This document shows, one piece after another, positions 8,234-17,450 of a stretch of DNA of 64,000 bases. The stretch is from Prosthecobacter debontii (lineage in GTDB: Bacteria; Verrucomicrobiota; Verrucomicrobiia; Verrucomicrobiales; Akkermansiaceae), in NCBI GenBank assembly GCA_945873125.1, contig CAMCBV010000009.1, forward strand, positions 19,886 through 83,885, given 5' to 3'. Every line of letters begins with the position of its first letter. The first letter of the stretch is position 1. The notes beneath the pieces are model-generated. The model worked only from the letters and a program-made list of their open reading frames with translations. It was not told where the DNA came from and made no database searches. A program made the translations under genes and the position numbers.

Positions 8234-8689
8234 ATGATTTTCGCCGCAACTTCCATCAACTGGCTGAGCCTCAGCATCACCATGCTTCTCGTCATTTTCG
8301 TAGTCATCTGCATACTGCTAGCAGTTGTCGTCCTTATCCAACGCCCGAAGCAAGAAGGTTTAGGTGCGGCATTTGGCGGGGGTGTCACCGATCAATTGTT
8401 CGGCGCAAGATCCACTGACGTCTTCCAAAAAGCGACTTGGGTCCTTGGCACGATGTTTTTCCTGCTTTGCTTCACTTTGGCGATTCTGATCTCAAAACAG
8501 AACAAGACCAAATCCCTCCTCACCGATTCCAAACCAGTTGCCGCAGCGGTCAAAGATGAACCCAAGGCACCTGTTGAAGCTCCAGCTCCTCCATCTTCTC
8601 TGGTCAATGAACTTCCTGCTACAGAGACTCCCGCTCCTGCCGCAGAGACTCCTGCTCCTCAGCAAAACCCAGAAAACAAAACCGAGTAA
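8234..8689 (+). CDS. secG: Preprotein translocase subunit SecG
   Basis: SecG is the small subunit of the SecYEG channel in the inner membrane. This 151-residue protein has two membrane helices (about residues 13-34 and 68-87) joined by the diagnostic loop VLIQRPKQEGLGAAFGGG. A C-terminal extension of about 60 residues rich in Ala, Pro, Glu and Thr follows, as in several other Gram-negative lineages. No cluster partner is adjacent. Confidence 0.92.
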   Translation: MIFAATSINWLSLSITMLLVIFVVICILLAVVVLIQRPKQEGLGAAFGGGVTDQLFGARSTDVFQKATWVLGTMFFLLCFTLAILISKQNKTKSLLTDSKPVAAAVKDEPKAPVEAPAPPSSLVNELPATETPAPAAETPAPQQNPENKTE

Positions 8690-8797
8690 GCTTATCGCTT
8701 GCCGCAGCTAAACGGGAAAAATTAAAAAACTCCCGCATGGTGACTTGGCGATGTTCCAGGCTCAGCCAAAAAATTCTCTGCACTTCTAAGTCGGACC

Positions 8798-8815
8798 GCG
8801 CGACTCCAGTCGCGC
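8798..8815. repeat. Perfect palindrome in the fabF leader
   Basis: An 8-bp perfect inverted repeat, GCGCGACT (8798-8805) and AGTCGCGC (8808-8815), lies 78 bp before fabF. There is no T-run, so a terminator is unlikely. It could be an operator or part of a short dispersed palindrome family; the element at 13241 contains similar CGCGAC/GTCGCG words. Confidence 0.4.
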
Positions 8816-8892
8816 TCAAACATTCTCACTCTCCACTTTGCAATCTATTGCTTGCACGCAAGTGAAGTCCGCGTCTAGGCTAGTGCCATCAT

Positions 8893-10143
8893 ATGAGTGA
8901 GCGACGGGTTGTAATTACTGGCATGGGTTGTATTTCACCTTTGGGGAATGATCTGGAATTGACATGGGACGGATTGAAAAATGGACGGAGCGGAGTCCGC
9001 AGAATCCAATCACTTGATCCGGAACCTTTCGAGTGCAAGATCGCAGGTGAAATCCGCGACTTCAACGCCGATGGATATTTCAATGTTCCCAAAGACGCCC
9101 GCCGTTCGGATCGCTATGTTCAATACGCAGTCGCCGCATCCAAGATGGCGATGACAGACTCCGGTCTCGATACGGAAAAAATCGATCCCCGCCGCTATGG
9201 TGTCATGGTAGGCAGTGGCATCGGTGGACTCTCAACCTTAGAGCGCGAACATACGGTTTTCCTCGAAAAAGGTCCACGCCGTGTATCCCCTTTCACCATT
9301 CCAATGATGATTTCCAACATTGCTTCAGGAATCATTTCCATGGAACACCGGCTTCTGGGCCCCAACATGGTGATTGTCACAGCCTGCGCGACATCGAACC
9401 ACAACATCGGTGAAGCATGGCGCATGATCAAATTCGGCGATGCCGATGGCTTCCTCTGCGGCGGCGCAGAAGCCGCGGTTCTTCCCATGGGTCTTTGCGG
9501 TTTTTCAAGCATGAAAGCCCTCAGCACCCGTAACGACGATCCAGAAGGCGCATCCCGCCCGTTTGATAAAAACCGCGATGGCTTCGTCATGGGCGAAGGT
9601 GCCGGTGTGATCATGATCGAAGAACTCGAAACCGCAAAAGCCCGCGGAGCAAAAATTTACGCAGAGCTCATCGGTTACGGTGTCAGCGCGGATGCCTATC
9701 ACCTCAGCGCCCCCTCACCCGATGGCAGCGGTCCCGCATACGCCATCGGCATGGCTCTCAAACACGGTAAAACCAAGCCTGAAGAAGTTCAGTATCTCAA
9801 CGCCCACGCCACCTCAACCGGTCTTGGCGACGTCGCGGAAACCAAAGCGATCAAACTCGCTTTCGGCGATTACGCAAACAACGGCCTGATGGTCAGCTCC
9901 ACCAAATCCATGACCGGTCACATGCTCGGTGCGGCAGGCGGTATCGAACTTATCGCCAGCGTCATGAGCATTGTGGATGGCGTAATACCCCCAACCATCA
10001 ACATCGAAGAACAGGATCCCGAGTGTGATCTCGATGTTGTTCCCAACATCGCACGTGAAGTCCCTGTCAAAGTAGCTCTCAGCAACAGCTTTGGCTTCGG
10101 CGGACACAACGCCTCCCTGCTGGTCAAAAAATTCGAGGACTAA
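8893..10143 (+). CDS. fabF: 3-oxoacyl-ACP synthase II (FabF)
   Basis: This condensing enzyme elongates acyl-ACP with malonyl-ACP in fatty acid synthesis. The 416-residue protein has the normal FabF length and the Cys-His-His triad: Cys165 in TACATSNHNIG, His305 in NAHATSTGLGD and His343 in GHMLGAAGG. The C-terminal SNSFGFGGHNA motif is intact. The thioesterase gene starts 3 bp after the stop, so the two are co-transcribed and presumably act on the same lipid pathway. No acpP is adjacent. Confidence 0.95.
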   Translation: MSERRVVITGMGCISPLGNDLELTWDGLKNGRSGVRRIQSLDPEPFECKIAGEIRDFNADGYFNVPKDARRSDRYVQYAVAASKMAMTDSGLDTEKIDPRRYGVMVGSGIGGLSTLEREHTVFLEKGPRRVSPFTIPMMISNIASGIISMEHRLLGPNMVIVTACATSNHNIGEAWRMIKFGDADGFLCGGAEAAVLPMGLCGFSSMKALSTRNDDPEGASRPFDKNRDGFVMGEGAGVIMIEELETAKARGAKIYAELIGYGVSADAYHLSAPSPDGSGPAYAIGMALKHGKTKPEEVQYLNAHATSTGLGDVAETKAIKLAFGDYANNGLMVSSTKSMTGHMLGAAGGIELIASVMSIVDGVIPPTINIEEQDPECDLDVVPNIAREVPVKVALSNSFGFGGHNASLLVKKFED

Positions 10144-10146
10144 ACT

Positions 10147-10545
10147 TTGGAAAAGATCCGCTATCGCCAACTATCCGAAGTCGCTTTCTCAGATACGGAT
10201 GCGAGCGGATGGACCCATTTTTCCAAAATCCTCAGCTACGTGGAAAATGCAGAGCACGGATTTTTCAGTTCCATCGGAATTCCCGTCTTTGATCCGGCAC
10301 AAGGAGGGTGGCCACGTGCCCACGTCCGTTGCGATTACCGCAGGCCTCTGCGTTTTCAGGATACTTTTGAAGTGCGATTAAGCCTCTCAAAAGTCGGAAC
10401 GACCTCCATTCACTGGCAATTCGAAATCGTCAAATCTGACACCACCCTAGCCGCCGAAGGCGAAATGGTCAGCGTAAAAGTCGACTCCACCGGAACCCCA
10501 TCCGCCATCACTGAAGCCGAACGCACCAAGCTCCTATCAAAGTGA
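10147..10545 (+). CDS. Hotdog-fold acyl-CoA/ACP thioesterase (YbgC/FadM-like)
   Basis: This 132-residue protein has the 4HBT signature near its start (SDTDASGWTHFSKILSYVE), where the Asp of the TDASG segment corresponds to the catalytic acid of YbgC/4-HBA-CoA thioesterases. It begins with TTG at 10147; a good GAGGA ribosome site lies inside the last codons of fabF at the right distance, and no ATG is available. Tight coupling to fabF suggests a role in acyl-chain release or editing. Confidence 0.8.
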   Translation: MEKIRYRQLSEVAFSDTDASGWTHFSKILSYVENAEHGFFSSIGIPVFDPAQGGWPRAHVRCDYRRPLRFQDTFEVRLSLSKVGTTSIHWQFEIVKSDTTLAAEGEMVSVKVDSTGTPSAITEAERTKLLSK

Positions 10546-10560
10546 TAAATCCAGATTTGA

Positions 10561-10605
10561 CTCTTCCTTTGCGTTCCCTCTGCGACTTTTGCTGCTTTGC
10601 GTTGA
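10561..10605. repeat. Low-complexity intergenic phrase
   Basis: This stretch between the thioesterase and rsmI is made of overlapping variants of the word TTTGCGTT / CTCTGCGAC / TTTGC, with a marked purine/pyrimidine strand bias. Similar GCAAAG/GCAGAG phrases are dispersed between genes in many bacterial genomes (from memory). No hairpin or gene is seen. Confidence 0.4.
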
Positions 10606-10632
10606 AATGAAACCCTCACTGCCGATGATAAA

Positions 10633-11328
10633 ATGAACCAAGACGAACCCGAAATCGGCGGCAGGATCTATCTCGTCCCCACCCCCATCGGCAACCTCGG
10701 CGACATCACCTTGCGTGCGCTGGAGGTTTTGAAATCCGCAAACCGAATTGCCTGCGAAGACACCCGCCACTCCGGCATTCTACTCGCCCATCACGGCATA
10801 TCAGGAAAGTCATTGATCTCGCTTCACGAACACAATGAGGTCCGTAAAGCGCCCGAACTCGTCGCCTCCGCAAAATCCGGCGAACGCATCGCCTTCATCA
10901 GCGATGCCGGCATGCCAGGCGTTTCCGATCCGGGATACCGCCTCGTGCAAGCCTGCTTGGAAGCCGATGTCCCCTTCGAAGTCCTGCCCGGTCCATCCGC
11001 AGTTCTCACCGCACTCATCGGTTCCGGGCTTCCTAGCCATGCGTTTCGTTACGGGGGTTTTCTCTCAGTAAAATCCGGCAAACGCCGCAGCGCCATGCAG
11101 GAAGTCATCGACAGTGGTGAAACCGGAATCTTTTTCGAAAGCCCGCATCGCATCGTCTCAACCCTGAAAATTTTGGAAGAAATCGCCCCGAACGCAAAAG
11201 TCTGCGTTGCCAGAGAACTCACCAAAAAATTCGAAACCTATCACCGCGGAACTCCTAAAGAACTCCTTGAATGGTTTGAGGCTCGCAGCCCCAAGGGTGA
11301 AATGGTGATTCTCATGAACGGGATATAA
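10633..11328 (+). CDS. rsmI: 16S rRNA (cytidine-1402-2'-O)-methyltransferase
   Basis: RsmI methylates the ribose of C1402 in 16S rRNA using SAM. The 231-residue protein shows the tetrapyrrole-methylase fold motifs: LVPTPIGNLGDITLRAL (residues 12-28), CEDTRHSG near 41, ISDAGMPGVSDPG near 87 and LPGPSAVLTAL near 116. It lacks the roughly 50-residue C-terminal domain of E. coli RsmI, as many shorter homologues do. Confidence 0.92.
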   Translation: MNQDEPEIGGRIYLVPTPIGNLGDITLRALEVLKSANRIACEDTRHSGILLAHHGISGKSLISLHEHNEVRKAPELVASAKSGERIAFISDAGMPGVSDPGYRLVQACLEADVPFEVLPGPSAVLTALIGSGLPSHAFRYGGFLSVKSGKRRSAMQEVIDSGETGIFFESPHRIVSTLKILEEIAPNAKVCVARELTKKFETYHRGTPKELLEWFEARSPKGEMVILMNGI

Positions 11329-11498
11329 GGCATTTCCCTGAAAAACTTAGATACCGCAACGCGCATTCTAATTTCTTAAACTGTGAACATAAATAGAACC
11401 AAAGATGAAGAATGAGTTACGTAACTCGAGTCTTTTAAAAAAATTCACGTTCATCTACTTCCATCTCTGGTTTATTTTCTAATCCCATCCAATATTTC

Positions 11499-12896
11499 AT
11501 GATAGCCAAATTCTTCAAGATGCTCGCGGCATTGACTCCGCTTTTCCTTATCGCTCCACAGGCAATCAGCGCTGAAACACGCAGACCCAACCTGATTTTC
11601 ATTCTCTCTGACGACGTGGCAATGGGTGACTTGGGTGCTTATGGACAAAAGTTGATTCAGACGCCAAACCTCGATCAACTCTGCAAAGAAGGCACTCGCT
11701 ATCTAGCGGCATATACCGGCACCAGTGTCTGCGCTCCTGCACGTAGTTCATTTTTCACAGGCCTGCATATGGGTCATTGCCCGACACGCGCGAACCGTGA
11801 AATCAAGCCAGAAGGCCAACTACCCATTCCGGAAAACACCGTGACGGTGGGAAGCATCCTCAAGAGCGCCGGGTATCAGACAGCGACCATTGGCAAGTGG
11901 GGCATGGGTATGTTCGATACGACCGGCAGTCCGTTTAAAAACGGCATCGACCACTTCTATGGCTACAACTGCCAACGCCATGCCCACAGCTATTTCCCCA
12001 CATACCTCTATGATGACGACAAGCGCATCGAAATCCCTGAAAATGCCAATGATCAAAAAAAAATCTATGCCCAGAATCTTATTCAAAAGGATGTGCTCAA
12101 ATGGGTTGATCAACAGGAAGACAAACCCTTTTTCCTGTTCTACGCTGTGACCTTGCCGCACGGTAAATTCGAGATCGATAACCAAGGAATCTACGCGGAT
12201 AAACCATGGTCAGAATTAGAAAAGAACTATGCAGCGATGGTCACCCGCCTCGACTCGGACATCGGTGCATTAGTCAAACTACTAAAAGATAAAGGAATCG
12301 CGGAAAACACGCTGATCGTCTTCGCAGGCGACAACGGTTCATCGTTCGAGCCTAACAGCGCAATTGGCAAACGCTTCAATCAGGCAATGGATGGTAAACA
12401 CCGCGGATTCAAACGCGGCATGTATGAAGGTGCTCTTCGCCAAGCCTCATTCGCTTGGTGGCCTGGCACAGTTGCCGCCGGACGAGTAACCGAAGAGCCC
12501 TGGGCATTCTGGGATCTGCTTCCGACTTTCGCCGAACTGGCCGGCGCCAAGATTCCTGAAGGCTTCCAGCCGGACGGCAAATCACTCGTCGGTTTTTTGA
12601 AGGGAGGCTCGGCACCCAAGCGTGACCATTTTTACTGGGAACTCCACGAAGGACAGGGCACTAACAGCATTCAGGCAATTCGCTGGGAAGATTGGAAAGC
12701 CGTCCGCCCAGGCCCAGGTAAACCGATTGAACTCTACGATCTCTCAAAGGATCCCAGTGAAAGCAAAAACCTTGCTATAGCCGATCCAGATCGGGTTGCG
12801 AAAGCGGTGGAAATGATGGCCAAAGCCCGCACCCCCCATCCTCTTTGGCCCGATCCCGCTCTTCCAGCAGTTAAGAACCATAAGGAAAAGAAATAG
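11499..12896 (+). CDS. Secreted type I sulfatase
   Basis: This 465-residue enzyme hydrolyses sulfate esters, probably on polysaccharides, in the periplasm or outside the cell. It has a signal peptide (cleavage after about residue 25, AISA), metal-binding Asp38-Asp39 and the formylglycine signature C78-A-P-A-R82. The metal-site motif DNGSS lies near residue 277. Cys78 must be converted to formylglycine by a maturase encoded elsewhere; the FGE-like gene at 24751 lacks the usual cysteines. Substrate specificity cannot be read from sequence. It stands alone, with a 170-bp gap before it. Confidence 0.9.
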   Translation: MIAKFFKMLAALTPLFLIAPQAISAETRRPNLIFILSDDVAMGDLGAYGQKLIQTPNLDQLCKEGTRYLAAYTGTSVCAPARSSFFTGLHMGHCPTRANREIKPEGQLPIPENTVTVGSILKSAGYQTATIGKWGMGMFDTTGSPFKNGIDHFYGYNCQRHAHSYFPTYLYDDDKRIEIPENANDQKKIYAQNLIQKDVLKWVDQQEDKPFFLFYAVTLPHGKFEIDNQGIYADKPWSELEKNYAAMVTRLDSDIGALVKLLKDKGIAENTLIVFAGDNGSSFEPNSAIGKRFNQAMDGKHRGFKRGMYEGALRQASFAWWPGTVAAGRVTEEPWAFWDLLPTFAELAGAKIPEGFQPDGKSLVGFLKGGSAPKRDHFYWELHEGQGTNSIQAIRWEDWKAVRPGPGKPIELYDLSKDPSESKNLAIADPDRVAKAVEMMAKARTPHPLWPDPALPAVKNHKEKK

Positions 12897-12958
12897 ATCG
12901 AAAACTCATTCTCATGAACGGTGCGTGACTTTCCACCTTCCCTATTGCACAAGGTCGC

Positions 12959-13261
12959 ATGAAAAAATCATTTCCTCTCACATCCAGCACCCACAAGCCC
13001 GAGCGTGTCGTCGAGGCCGTAAAAGCCGATATCCGAAAATACCTGAAACGCGAGCGCCGCAAACCCCTCCCAGAAGAAGCCGATTTCTGGGATTTTGACT
13101 GCCGCGCAGGAAAAGACGAACCCGCGGCAACTGCCATCCACGTCTCCGAAATCACCAAACCCGTCGATACCGCCGCAGCTAACAACTGGGATGCCGTTTA
13201 TATCGAAATCCTAGCCAAACCCGCCAAACGGACCGCTACCGAAAGGAACCGCGATTTGTAA
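12959..13261 (+). CDS. Small conserved protein (DUF6172-like)
   Basis: This is a 100-residue basic cytoplasmic protein. The core (KPERVVEAVKADIRKYLKRE, then FWDFDCR and YIEILAKPAKR) resembles my memory of DUF6172, a small family of unknown function. Its last codons (TERNRDL, stop) are encoded by the left arm of the palindromic element at 13241-13335, so the C-terminus appears to have been remade by insertion of the element. Confidence 0.6.
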   Translation: MKKSFPLTSSTHKPERVVEAVKADIRKYLKRERRKPLPEEADFWDFDCRAGKDEPAATAIHVSEITKPVDTAAANNWDAVYIEILAKPAKRTATERNRDL

Positions 13262-13335
13262 TCGCGACTGCAACCGCTGCGTAGACCCATGATATTTCGC
13301 TAACGAGGTCGCGATTAAAAATCACGGTTCCTTTC
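13241..13335. repeat. Nested palindromic element (MITE/REP-like)
   Basis: This 95-bp unit begins gaaaggaaccgcgattt and ends with its near-perfect reverse complement. Inside, a second inverted pair (taatcgcgac / gtcgcgatta) continues the pairing, so the whole could fold into one long hairpin with a 35-bp loop. It contains the stop codon of the preceding gene. Confidence 0.75.
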
Positions 13336-13433
13336 TACCTTCACTAGGCACCCGATTAAAAATCTCTTCTGACTTTGCTGGACGAATCGCAAAAAAGCCG
13401 CTTGAGTTCCCCAGCTTCTTCAACAGAAGCAAT

Positions 13434-13516
13434 GCCGCCGTGGTGGAATGGTAGACACTGCGGATTTAAAATCCGTTGCTTTCAACGGCGTGCCGGTTCG
13501 AGTCCGGCCGGCGGTA
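13434..13516 (+). tRNA. tRNA-Leu(UAA)
   Basis: This is an 83-nt class II tRNA. The acceptor GCCGCCG (13434-13440) pairs with CGGCGGT (13509-13515), with discriminator A at 13516. The anticodon stem GCGGA/TCCGT closes the loop TTTAAAA with anticodon TAA; a long variable arm follows, and the T-arm is GCCGG-TTCGAGT-CCGGC. CCA is not encoded. Confidence 0.95.
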
Positions 13517-13529
13517 TTCTTTTCTAACA

Positions 13530-14147
13530 TCAAGGTTGAGACAAAAAATTGCGGATCAATCTTAATCCCGCGTCTTGGCTTTTTTCCGGATGAAACTGGC
13601 AGGCTAAAATTTTTCCCTTCTCTACCGAAGCCGCAAACTCCTCACCTGCGTAATTTGTGCGGGAGATCTTCCACGTCGAATCCTCAGGCACTGGGTAAAA
13701 CGAGTGAACGAAATAAAAATACGGTTCGTTGCCTAAGCCTTCCCAGAAGTGTGAAACCGGCTGATCCGGGCATGCCGCGTTCCATCCCATTTGTGGGATT
13801 TTTTTTCCAGCCTCTTCGCGGAAACGAACGCAGTTGCCTTTGATCAATCCCAAACCTTCAACTCCCGGTGCCTCGATGCTGCCTTCAAACAAAATTTGAT
13901 AACCCACGCAGATTCCGAAATACGGTTTACCGGCTGCAAGCCATAGCTTCAGTGCATCGACCAAATCACGCTTCGCAAGTTGCGCCATCACATCACCAAA
14001 CTCACCTTGTCCAGGAAGAATGAGATGAGTCAGTCCTTCAAGATCTTCTGGTTTACTCACCACTACAGGATCCACATCAAGCGCATGCAAAGCATTTGCC
14101 ACACTACGGAGATTGCCTCCGCCGTAATCTAACAATCCAACCTTCAC
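13530..14147 (-). CDS. hisH: Imidazole glycerol phosphate synthase subunit HisH
   Basis: HisH is the glutaminase that supplies ammonia to HisF in histidine synthesis. The 205-residue protein has the class I amidotransferase triad: Cys80 in FGICVGYQ, and His186 and Glu188 in QFHPEKS. The start is GTG at 14147, overlapping the hisB stop by 4 bp, so translation is coupled. HisA and HisF are not in the window. The gene ends 13 bp from the convergent tRNA-Leu. Confidence 0.95.
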   Translation of the reverse strand: MKVGLLDYGGGNLRSVANALHALDVDPVVVSKPEDLEGLTHLILPGQGEFGDVMAQLAKRDLVDALKLWLAAGKPYFGICVGYQILFEGSIEAPGVEGLGLIKGNCVRFREEAGKKIPQMGWNAACPDQPVSHFWEGLGNEPYFYFVHSFYPVPEDSTWKISRTNYAGEEFAASVEKGKILACQFHPEKSQDAGLRLIRNFLSQP

Positions 14148-14734
14148 AGCGCTTCTTTGGTGCTGGGAATTCCTTTGACCCGCGCATCTTTTTCACAAGC
14201 TTCACGCAATGCTCTGGCCAACCCTTTGAAAACGGCTTCCGCAACATGGTGACCATCCCGACCATACAATACCTCGACGTGGATATTCGCACGTAGGTTC
14301 GATGCCAACGCACGGCAAAATTCCTCCACCAATGAAAACGGCATATTGGGCGCGGAAGGTGTCCCGACCGGCGCACGAAACTCCAAGTGAGGACGGTTGC
14401 TTAAATCCACGACCACACGGGCAAGAGTTTCATCCATCGGCAAGTAAGCACAACCATAACGGCGTATGCCTTCCTTCGTGCCCAGCGCTTCTCGCATACA
14501 TTCTCCGAGGACGATGCCAGTATCTTCAATCGTATGGTGAAAATCGACTTCGAGATCGCCATCCACACGTAGATTCAAATCAAACAACCCATGCTTTGAA
14601 AACAGCGTGAGCATGTGATCAAAAAACGGAATTCCGGTTTTAATCTCGGATGAACCGTCCCCATCAAGATCCACAGACAGATCGATGCTGGTTTCGGCAG
14701 TTTTTCTAATGCTCTTGGAAGTTCGCTGGCTCAT
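14144..14734 (-). CDS. hisB: Imidazoleglycerol-phosphate dehydratase
   Basis: This enzyme carries out the sixth step of histidine synthesis. The 196-residue monofunctional form has the Mn-binding histidine motifs: FFDHMLTLFSKHG (about 37-49), DFHHTIEDTGI (about 65-75) and GRDGHHVAEA near 173. It overlaps hisH by 4 bp. No phosphatase domain is fused, unlike the E. coli enzyme. Confidence 0.95.
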   Translation of the reverse strand: MSQRTSKSIRKTAETSIDLSVDLDGDGSSEIKTGIPFFDHMLTLFSKHGLFDLNLRVDGDLEVDFHHTIEDTGIVLGECMREALGTKEGIRRYGCAYLPMDETLARVVVDLSNRPHLEFRAPVGTPSAPNMPFSLVEEFCRALASNLRANIHVEVLYGRDGHHVAEAVFKGLARALREACEKDARVKGIPSTKEAL

Positions 14735-14754
14735 GACTTTAGATAAGTTCGATT

Positions 14755-15816
14755 CTACTGCTCCGGGTTCAAACGCCCTTTCAGCATCTTGATATAAGAT
14801 TCCGGCATCCGCTCGCGCTTCAGCTTTTCAATGATGGCCTTCTGGTCTTCCACCGATGCTCCCGGCAATTTTATCCACGCTTCGGAATAGCTGTCTTCCA
14901 AAGATACCGTTTCCGAGCTGTTTTTTGGGGGTGAATTGAGACGCTTGATTTCAGCATCAACTTGACGCAGTGCTTCAACGATGGATTCCTTGTGAAAAGC
15001 ATCTGGTGTAATCCAGAAATTTTTCATGGCTTTTTCCAACTCAAACCTGTGTTTCAAACTCGCCATTTGCTCATCAAGCGCTCCTTGGGTAACCATCCTA
15101 TCTTCGTTCGACATGCGTGCCAAACCCGCTTCACGTAATTTCAACCGCGCATCATAACCCGACAGGCTCTCATTCAGGCTAGATTGGTAAAATACCAAAA
15201 CCTGTTTGATCTTGGAAACAAGCTCAACCCTTGACTTGCCATTCGGAAATCTGGATTCGTAATCCGCAAACAAACGTAAGGCTCCCAGGAAATTCCGATT
15301 GAGCATGTCCCGATAGATTTTCTGCACCGCAATGGATTGGTCGTAGGCATAGGCTGTCGCCATATAATCCTCAACCGTGACCATCTTACCGGACAGCTTC
15401 ATTCCTCCCGCACGAACAATTTCAAATTCCTGTTTCAGGGATTCCTGAATGGTTTTAGCCTCCTTAAGTTTTTCGCTTCGTGGAAAATCATTGATAAAGT
15501 CCTCCACGATTTTCAACCTCTGCTCATAATCACCCACCCCAAGTAGATCGGGCACCGGATTCAATGCTTTCAATTTCTTAAATTCCCCAATGTCGGGAGT
15601 CTCCAGGGTGATCGATTTGATATCACTTTTAAGGAATTTTTTCTCCTCCATGATACCTTTGCTATACTCAACTTCAAGCAGACAGGACGTGTCATCTTGA
15701 AAGATAACCTTACCCTCATGACTCTTTCCGTTTTTGAGTAAAATCGTATCGGCAGCTGCCTGATTCACTGAGAAAAGGAAGGTCATGCCAAGCAACGGGA
15801 AAAATTTGAGATTCAT
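14755..15816 (-). CDS. Secreted helical protein of unknown function (PTPDL-like)
   Basis: This 353-residue protein has a signal peptide (cleavage after AAA near residue 22) and a small beta-rich N-terminal segment (TILLKNGKSHEGKVIF) ending in a TLETPDIGEF motif. A long, charged, mostly helical region follows. The arrangement resembles the PTPDL-type proteins I recall from Verrucomicrobiota; this is tentative. It starts upstream of hisB on the same strand with a 20-bp gap but is functionally unrelated. No enzymatic motif is visible. Confidence 0.65.
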   Translation of the reverse strand: MNLKFFPLLGMTFLFSVNQAAADTILLKNGKSHEGKVIFQDDTSCLLEVEYSKGIMEEKKFLKSDIKSITLETPDIGEFKKLKALNPVPDLLGVGDYEQRLKIVEDFINDFPRSEKLKEAKTIQESLKQEFEIVRAGGMKLSGKMVTVEDYMATAYAYDQSIAVQKIYRDMLNRNFLGALRLFADYESRFPNGKSRVELVSKIKQVLVFYQSSLNESLSGYDARLKLREAGLARMSNEDRMVTQGALDEQMASLKHRFELEKAMKNFWITPDAFHKESIVEALRQVDAEIKRLNSPPKNSSETVSLEDSYSEAWIKLPGASVEDQKAIIEKLKRERMPESYIKMLKGRLNPEQ

Positions 15817-16010
15817 AGGGTATTTGAAAAACGAGTGTCTGTGGAGATGTAACCATCATTTCCCGATATAGTGCAAGCGAAGAGAGCAAAGCCACCTTAA
15901 CACCGAAAAACGGGCAGATCAGGGGTGAAAGAGAATTCGAGCTCGCAAAAGAAAAGACTTTCGCAAGGTTCATGCTTCGATAATCTCTCTCAACTCGAAT
16001 TTACATCCGC

Positions 16011-16805
16011 GTGATCAGCATCGCCATCTCAAGCCAAAAAGGAGGTGTGGGTAAAACTACATTGTCCATCAACCTGGCCCACGCCTTTGCGCGTGCCGGC
16101 TTCAACACCCTACTCGTCGATGCCGACCCACAAGGTTCTGTCGGGTTATCTCTGACCCGCCAATCACGTTTACTGGCCGGTTTTTATGATTACCTCGCTG
16201 ATCCAAGTATTTCGATGGATCGCTTAATTGTACCAACCCGACTCAAAACCTTCTCACTCGTCGCTGCCGGACAAGCCAGTGATTACGAGGCCGGAAATGG
16301 ATCTTCCGGTTCACACCTCACCCGTGTTCGGACGTTTCTAAGCCAAGTTTCCACTCGCGGATATGACATTTGCATCATTGATACCGCTGCCGGTTTGTTT
16401 GGTATCAGCAATGACATCATCTCCTCAGCGAATGCAGTGATGGTTCCTCAACAAGCCGAGCCCCTGGGTATCCGGTCTGTCCCAAAACTTTTGGAAGGAC
16501 TCAACCGCATCCGCATCATCAATCCTCGCCTCCACGTGCTTGGAATATGCCTTACCATGCTTCAGTATAATCTCCAAGAAAGCCATGAAGCTGCCGCGGC
16601 ACTTCGCGAAATTCTTCCTGAGGAAATGCTCTTTAAAACCGCCGTCCCTCGCGATGATATTTTCATCCGCGCCAGTGCGAAAGGCCTACCCGTCGCCATC
16701 CTTGAAGGCGGGGAAATCACAGAAAACGTTTTCGATGCGATCCGCGATGAAATTCAGGCAAAACTGAAAAAAACCAATCACCAACCCTTTCCCCAGAAAA
16801 TCTAA
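16011..16805 (+). CDS. ParA/Soj-family ATPase
   Basis: This 264-residue protein starts with GTG and carries the deviant Walker A motif KGGVGKTT (residues 10-17), LLVDADPQGS near 38 and CIIDTAAGL (Walker B) near 122. ParA ATPases position chromosomes, plasmids or protein clusters on the nucleoid. No parB or parS-like gene is next to it. Instead the next gene overlaps its stop by one base (TAATG), so the unknown 190-residue protein is likely its functional partner. It is an orphan ParA and may position a protein complex rather than DNA. Confidence 0.88.
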   Translation: MISIAISSQKGGVGKTTLSINLAHAFARAGFNTLLVDADPQGSVGLSLTRQSRLLAGFYDYLADPSISMDRLIVPTRLKTFSLVAAGQASDYEAGNGSSGSHLTRVRTFLSQVSTRGYDICIIDTAAGLFGISNDIISSANAVMVPQQAEPLGIRSVPKLLEGLNRIRIINPRLHVLGICLTMLQYNLQESHEAAAALREILPEEMLFKTAVPRDDIFIRASAKGLPVAILEGGEITENVFDAIRDEIQAKLKKTNHQPFPQKI

Positions 16806-17377
16806 TGGACACGATCAATCCGTGGTTGGACGCGTCGGAAGTCCGGCAGCTCGCAGAAAAACTCATTCGCCCAGTTGAGCAGACTCAGGTCCCTTCACAA
16901 GATCCTGGGTTTGATACCTCTTTCGTCGGCTTCGTCGAGACCAGCGGGACGGCCAAAGAATTTGCCGTTCAGGAAATTACCAGCACTGCACCAGCACCTG
17001 TGATTCCTCAGCCAGTCTTGCAATCAACGCCTATTCCATCCGCAACCAACGTTTCGGATAACCGATTCCTGAATTTACGCAACAGCCTCACCGAGTATCT
17101 CGGTGCAAAAGAAATCTTCATTTTGGACCATACCGGAGCGGTCATTTTTGATGAAAGCCATCACGGTCGACTCCATTTCATTGCACGTGATCTCATCCTT
17201 CAGGCCGGACAACCTAACAACGTCCGAGTTAAATTCGGCCCTTCCGCCAATCTCGAGCTCATTCCCTGTGTAAGTCCGCAAGGCCTCGTGATCCTCGGCG
17301 CGCTTTTCCCTATTCCTCTTCCCGTCGAAAAAATCACCGGTATCCGCCAAGCGCTGAGCCAAGCCCTCTCCGCTTAA
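16805..17377 (+). CDS. Unknown protein coupled to ParA, LC7/roadblock-like C-terminus
   Basis: This 190-residue cytoplasmic protein has a Pro/Thr-rich linker (about 40-80) and a compact C-terminal domain of about 100 residues (from RNSLTEYLGAKEIFILDHTG onward). Its pattern of strands and helices suggests a roadblock/LC7 fold such as MglB; this is an inference from the pattern, not a firm match. Translational coupling to the ParA gene implies a shared complex. No other family was recognised. Confidence 0.6.
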   Translation: MDTINPWLDASEVRQLAEKLIRPVEQTQVPSQDPGFDTSFVGFVETSGTAKEFAVQEITSTAPAPVIPQPVLQSTPIPSATNVSDNRFLNLRNSLTEYLGAKEIFILDHTGAVIFDESHHGRLHFIARDLILQAGQPNNVRVKFGPSANLELIPCVSPQGLVILGALFPIPLPVEKITGIRQALSQALSA

Positions 17378-17450
17378 AGGATTTGCTTCTGCGTTTTCTC
17401 GGTCGCCTAGGTGTCCTCCGTTTTGAATCTTACACGGGCCTCGTTTTCTT

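Noticed and set aside
8798..8815. Palindrome before fabF as a terminator of secG
   Set aside because: There is no T-run after the stem, so it is listed only as a palindrome.
13448..13843. 131-codon frame starting inside tRNA-Leu
   Set aside because: It begins in the tRNA gene and runs antisense through hisH, which has full family motifs.
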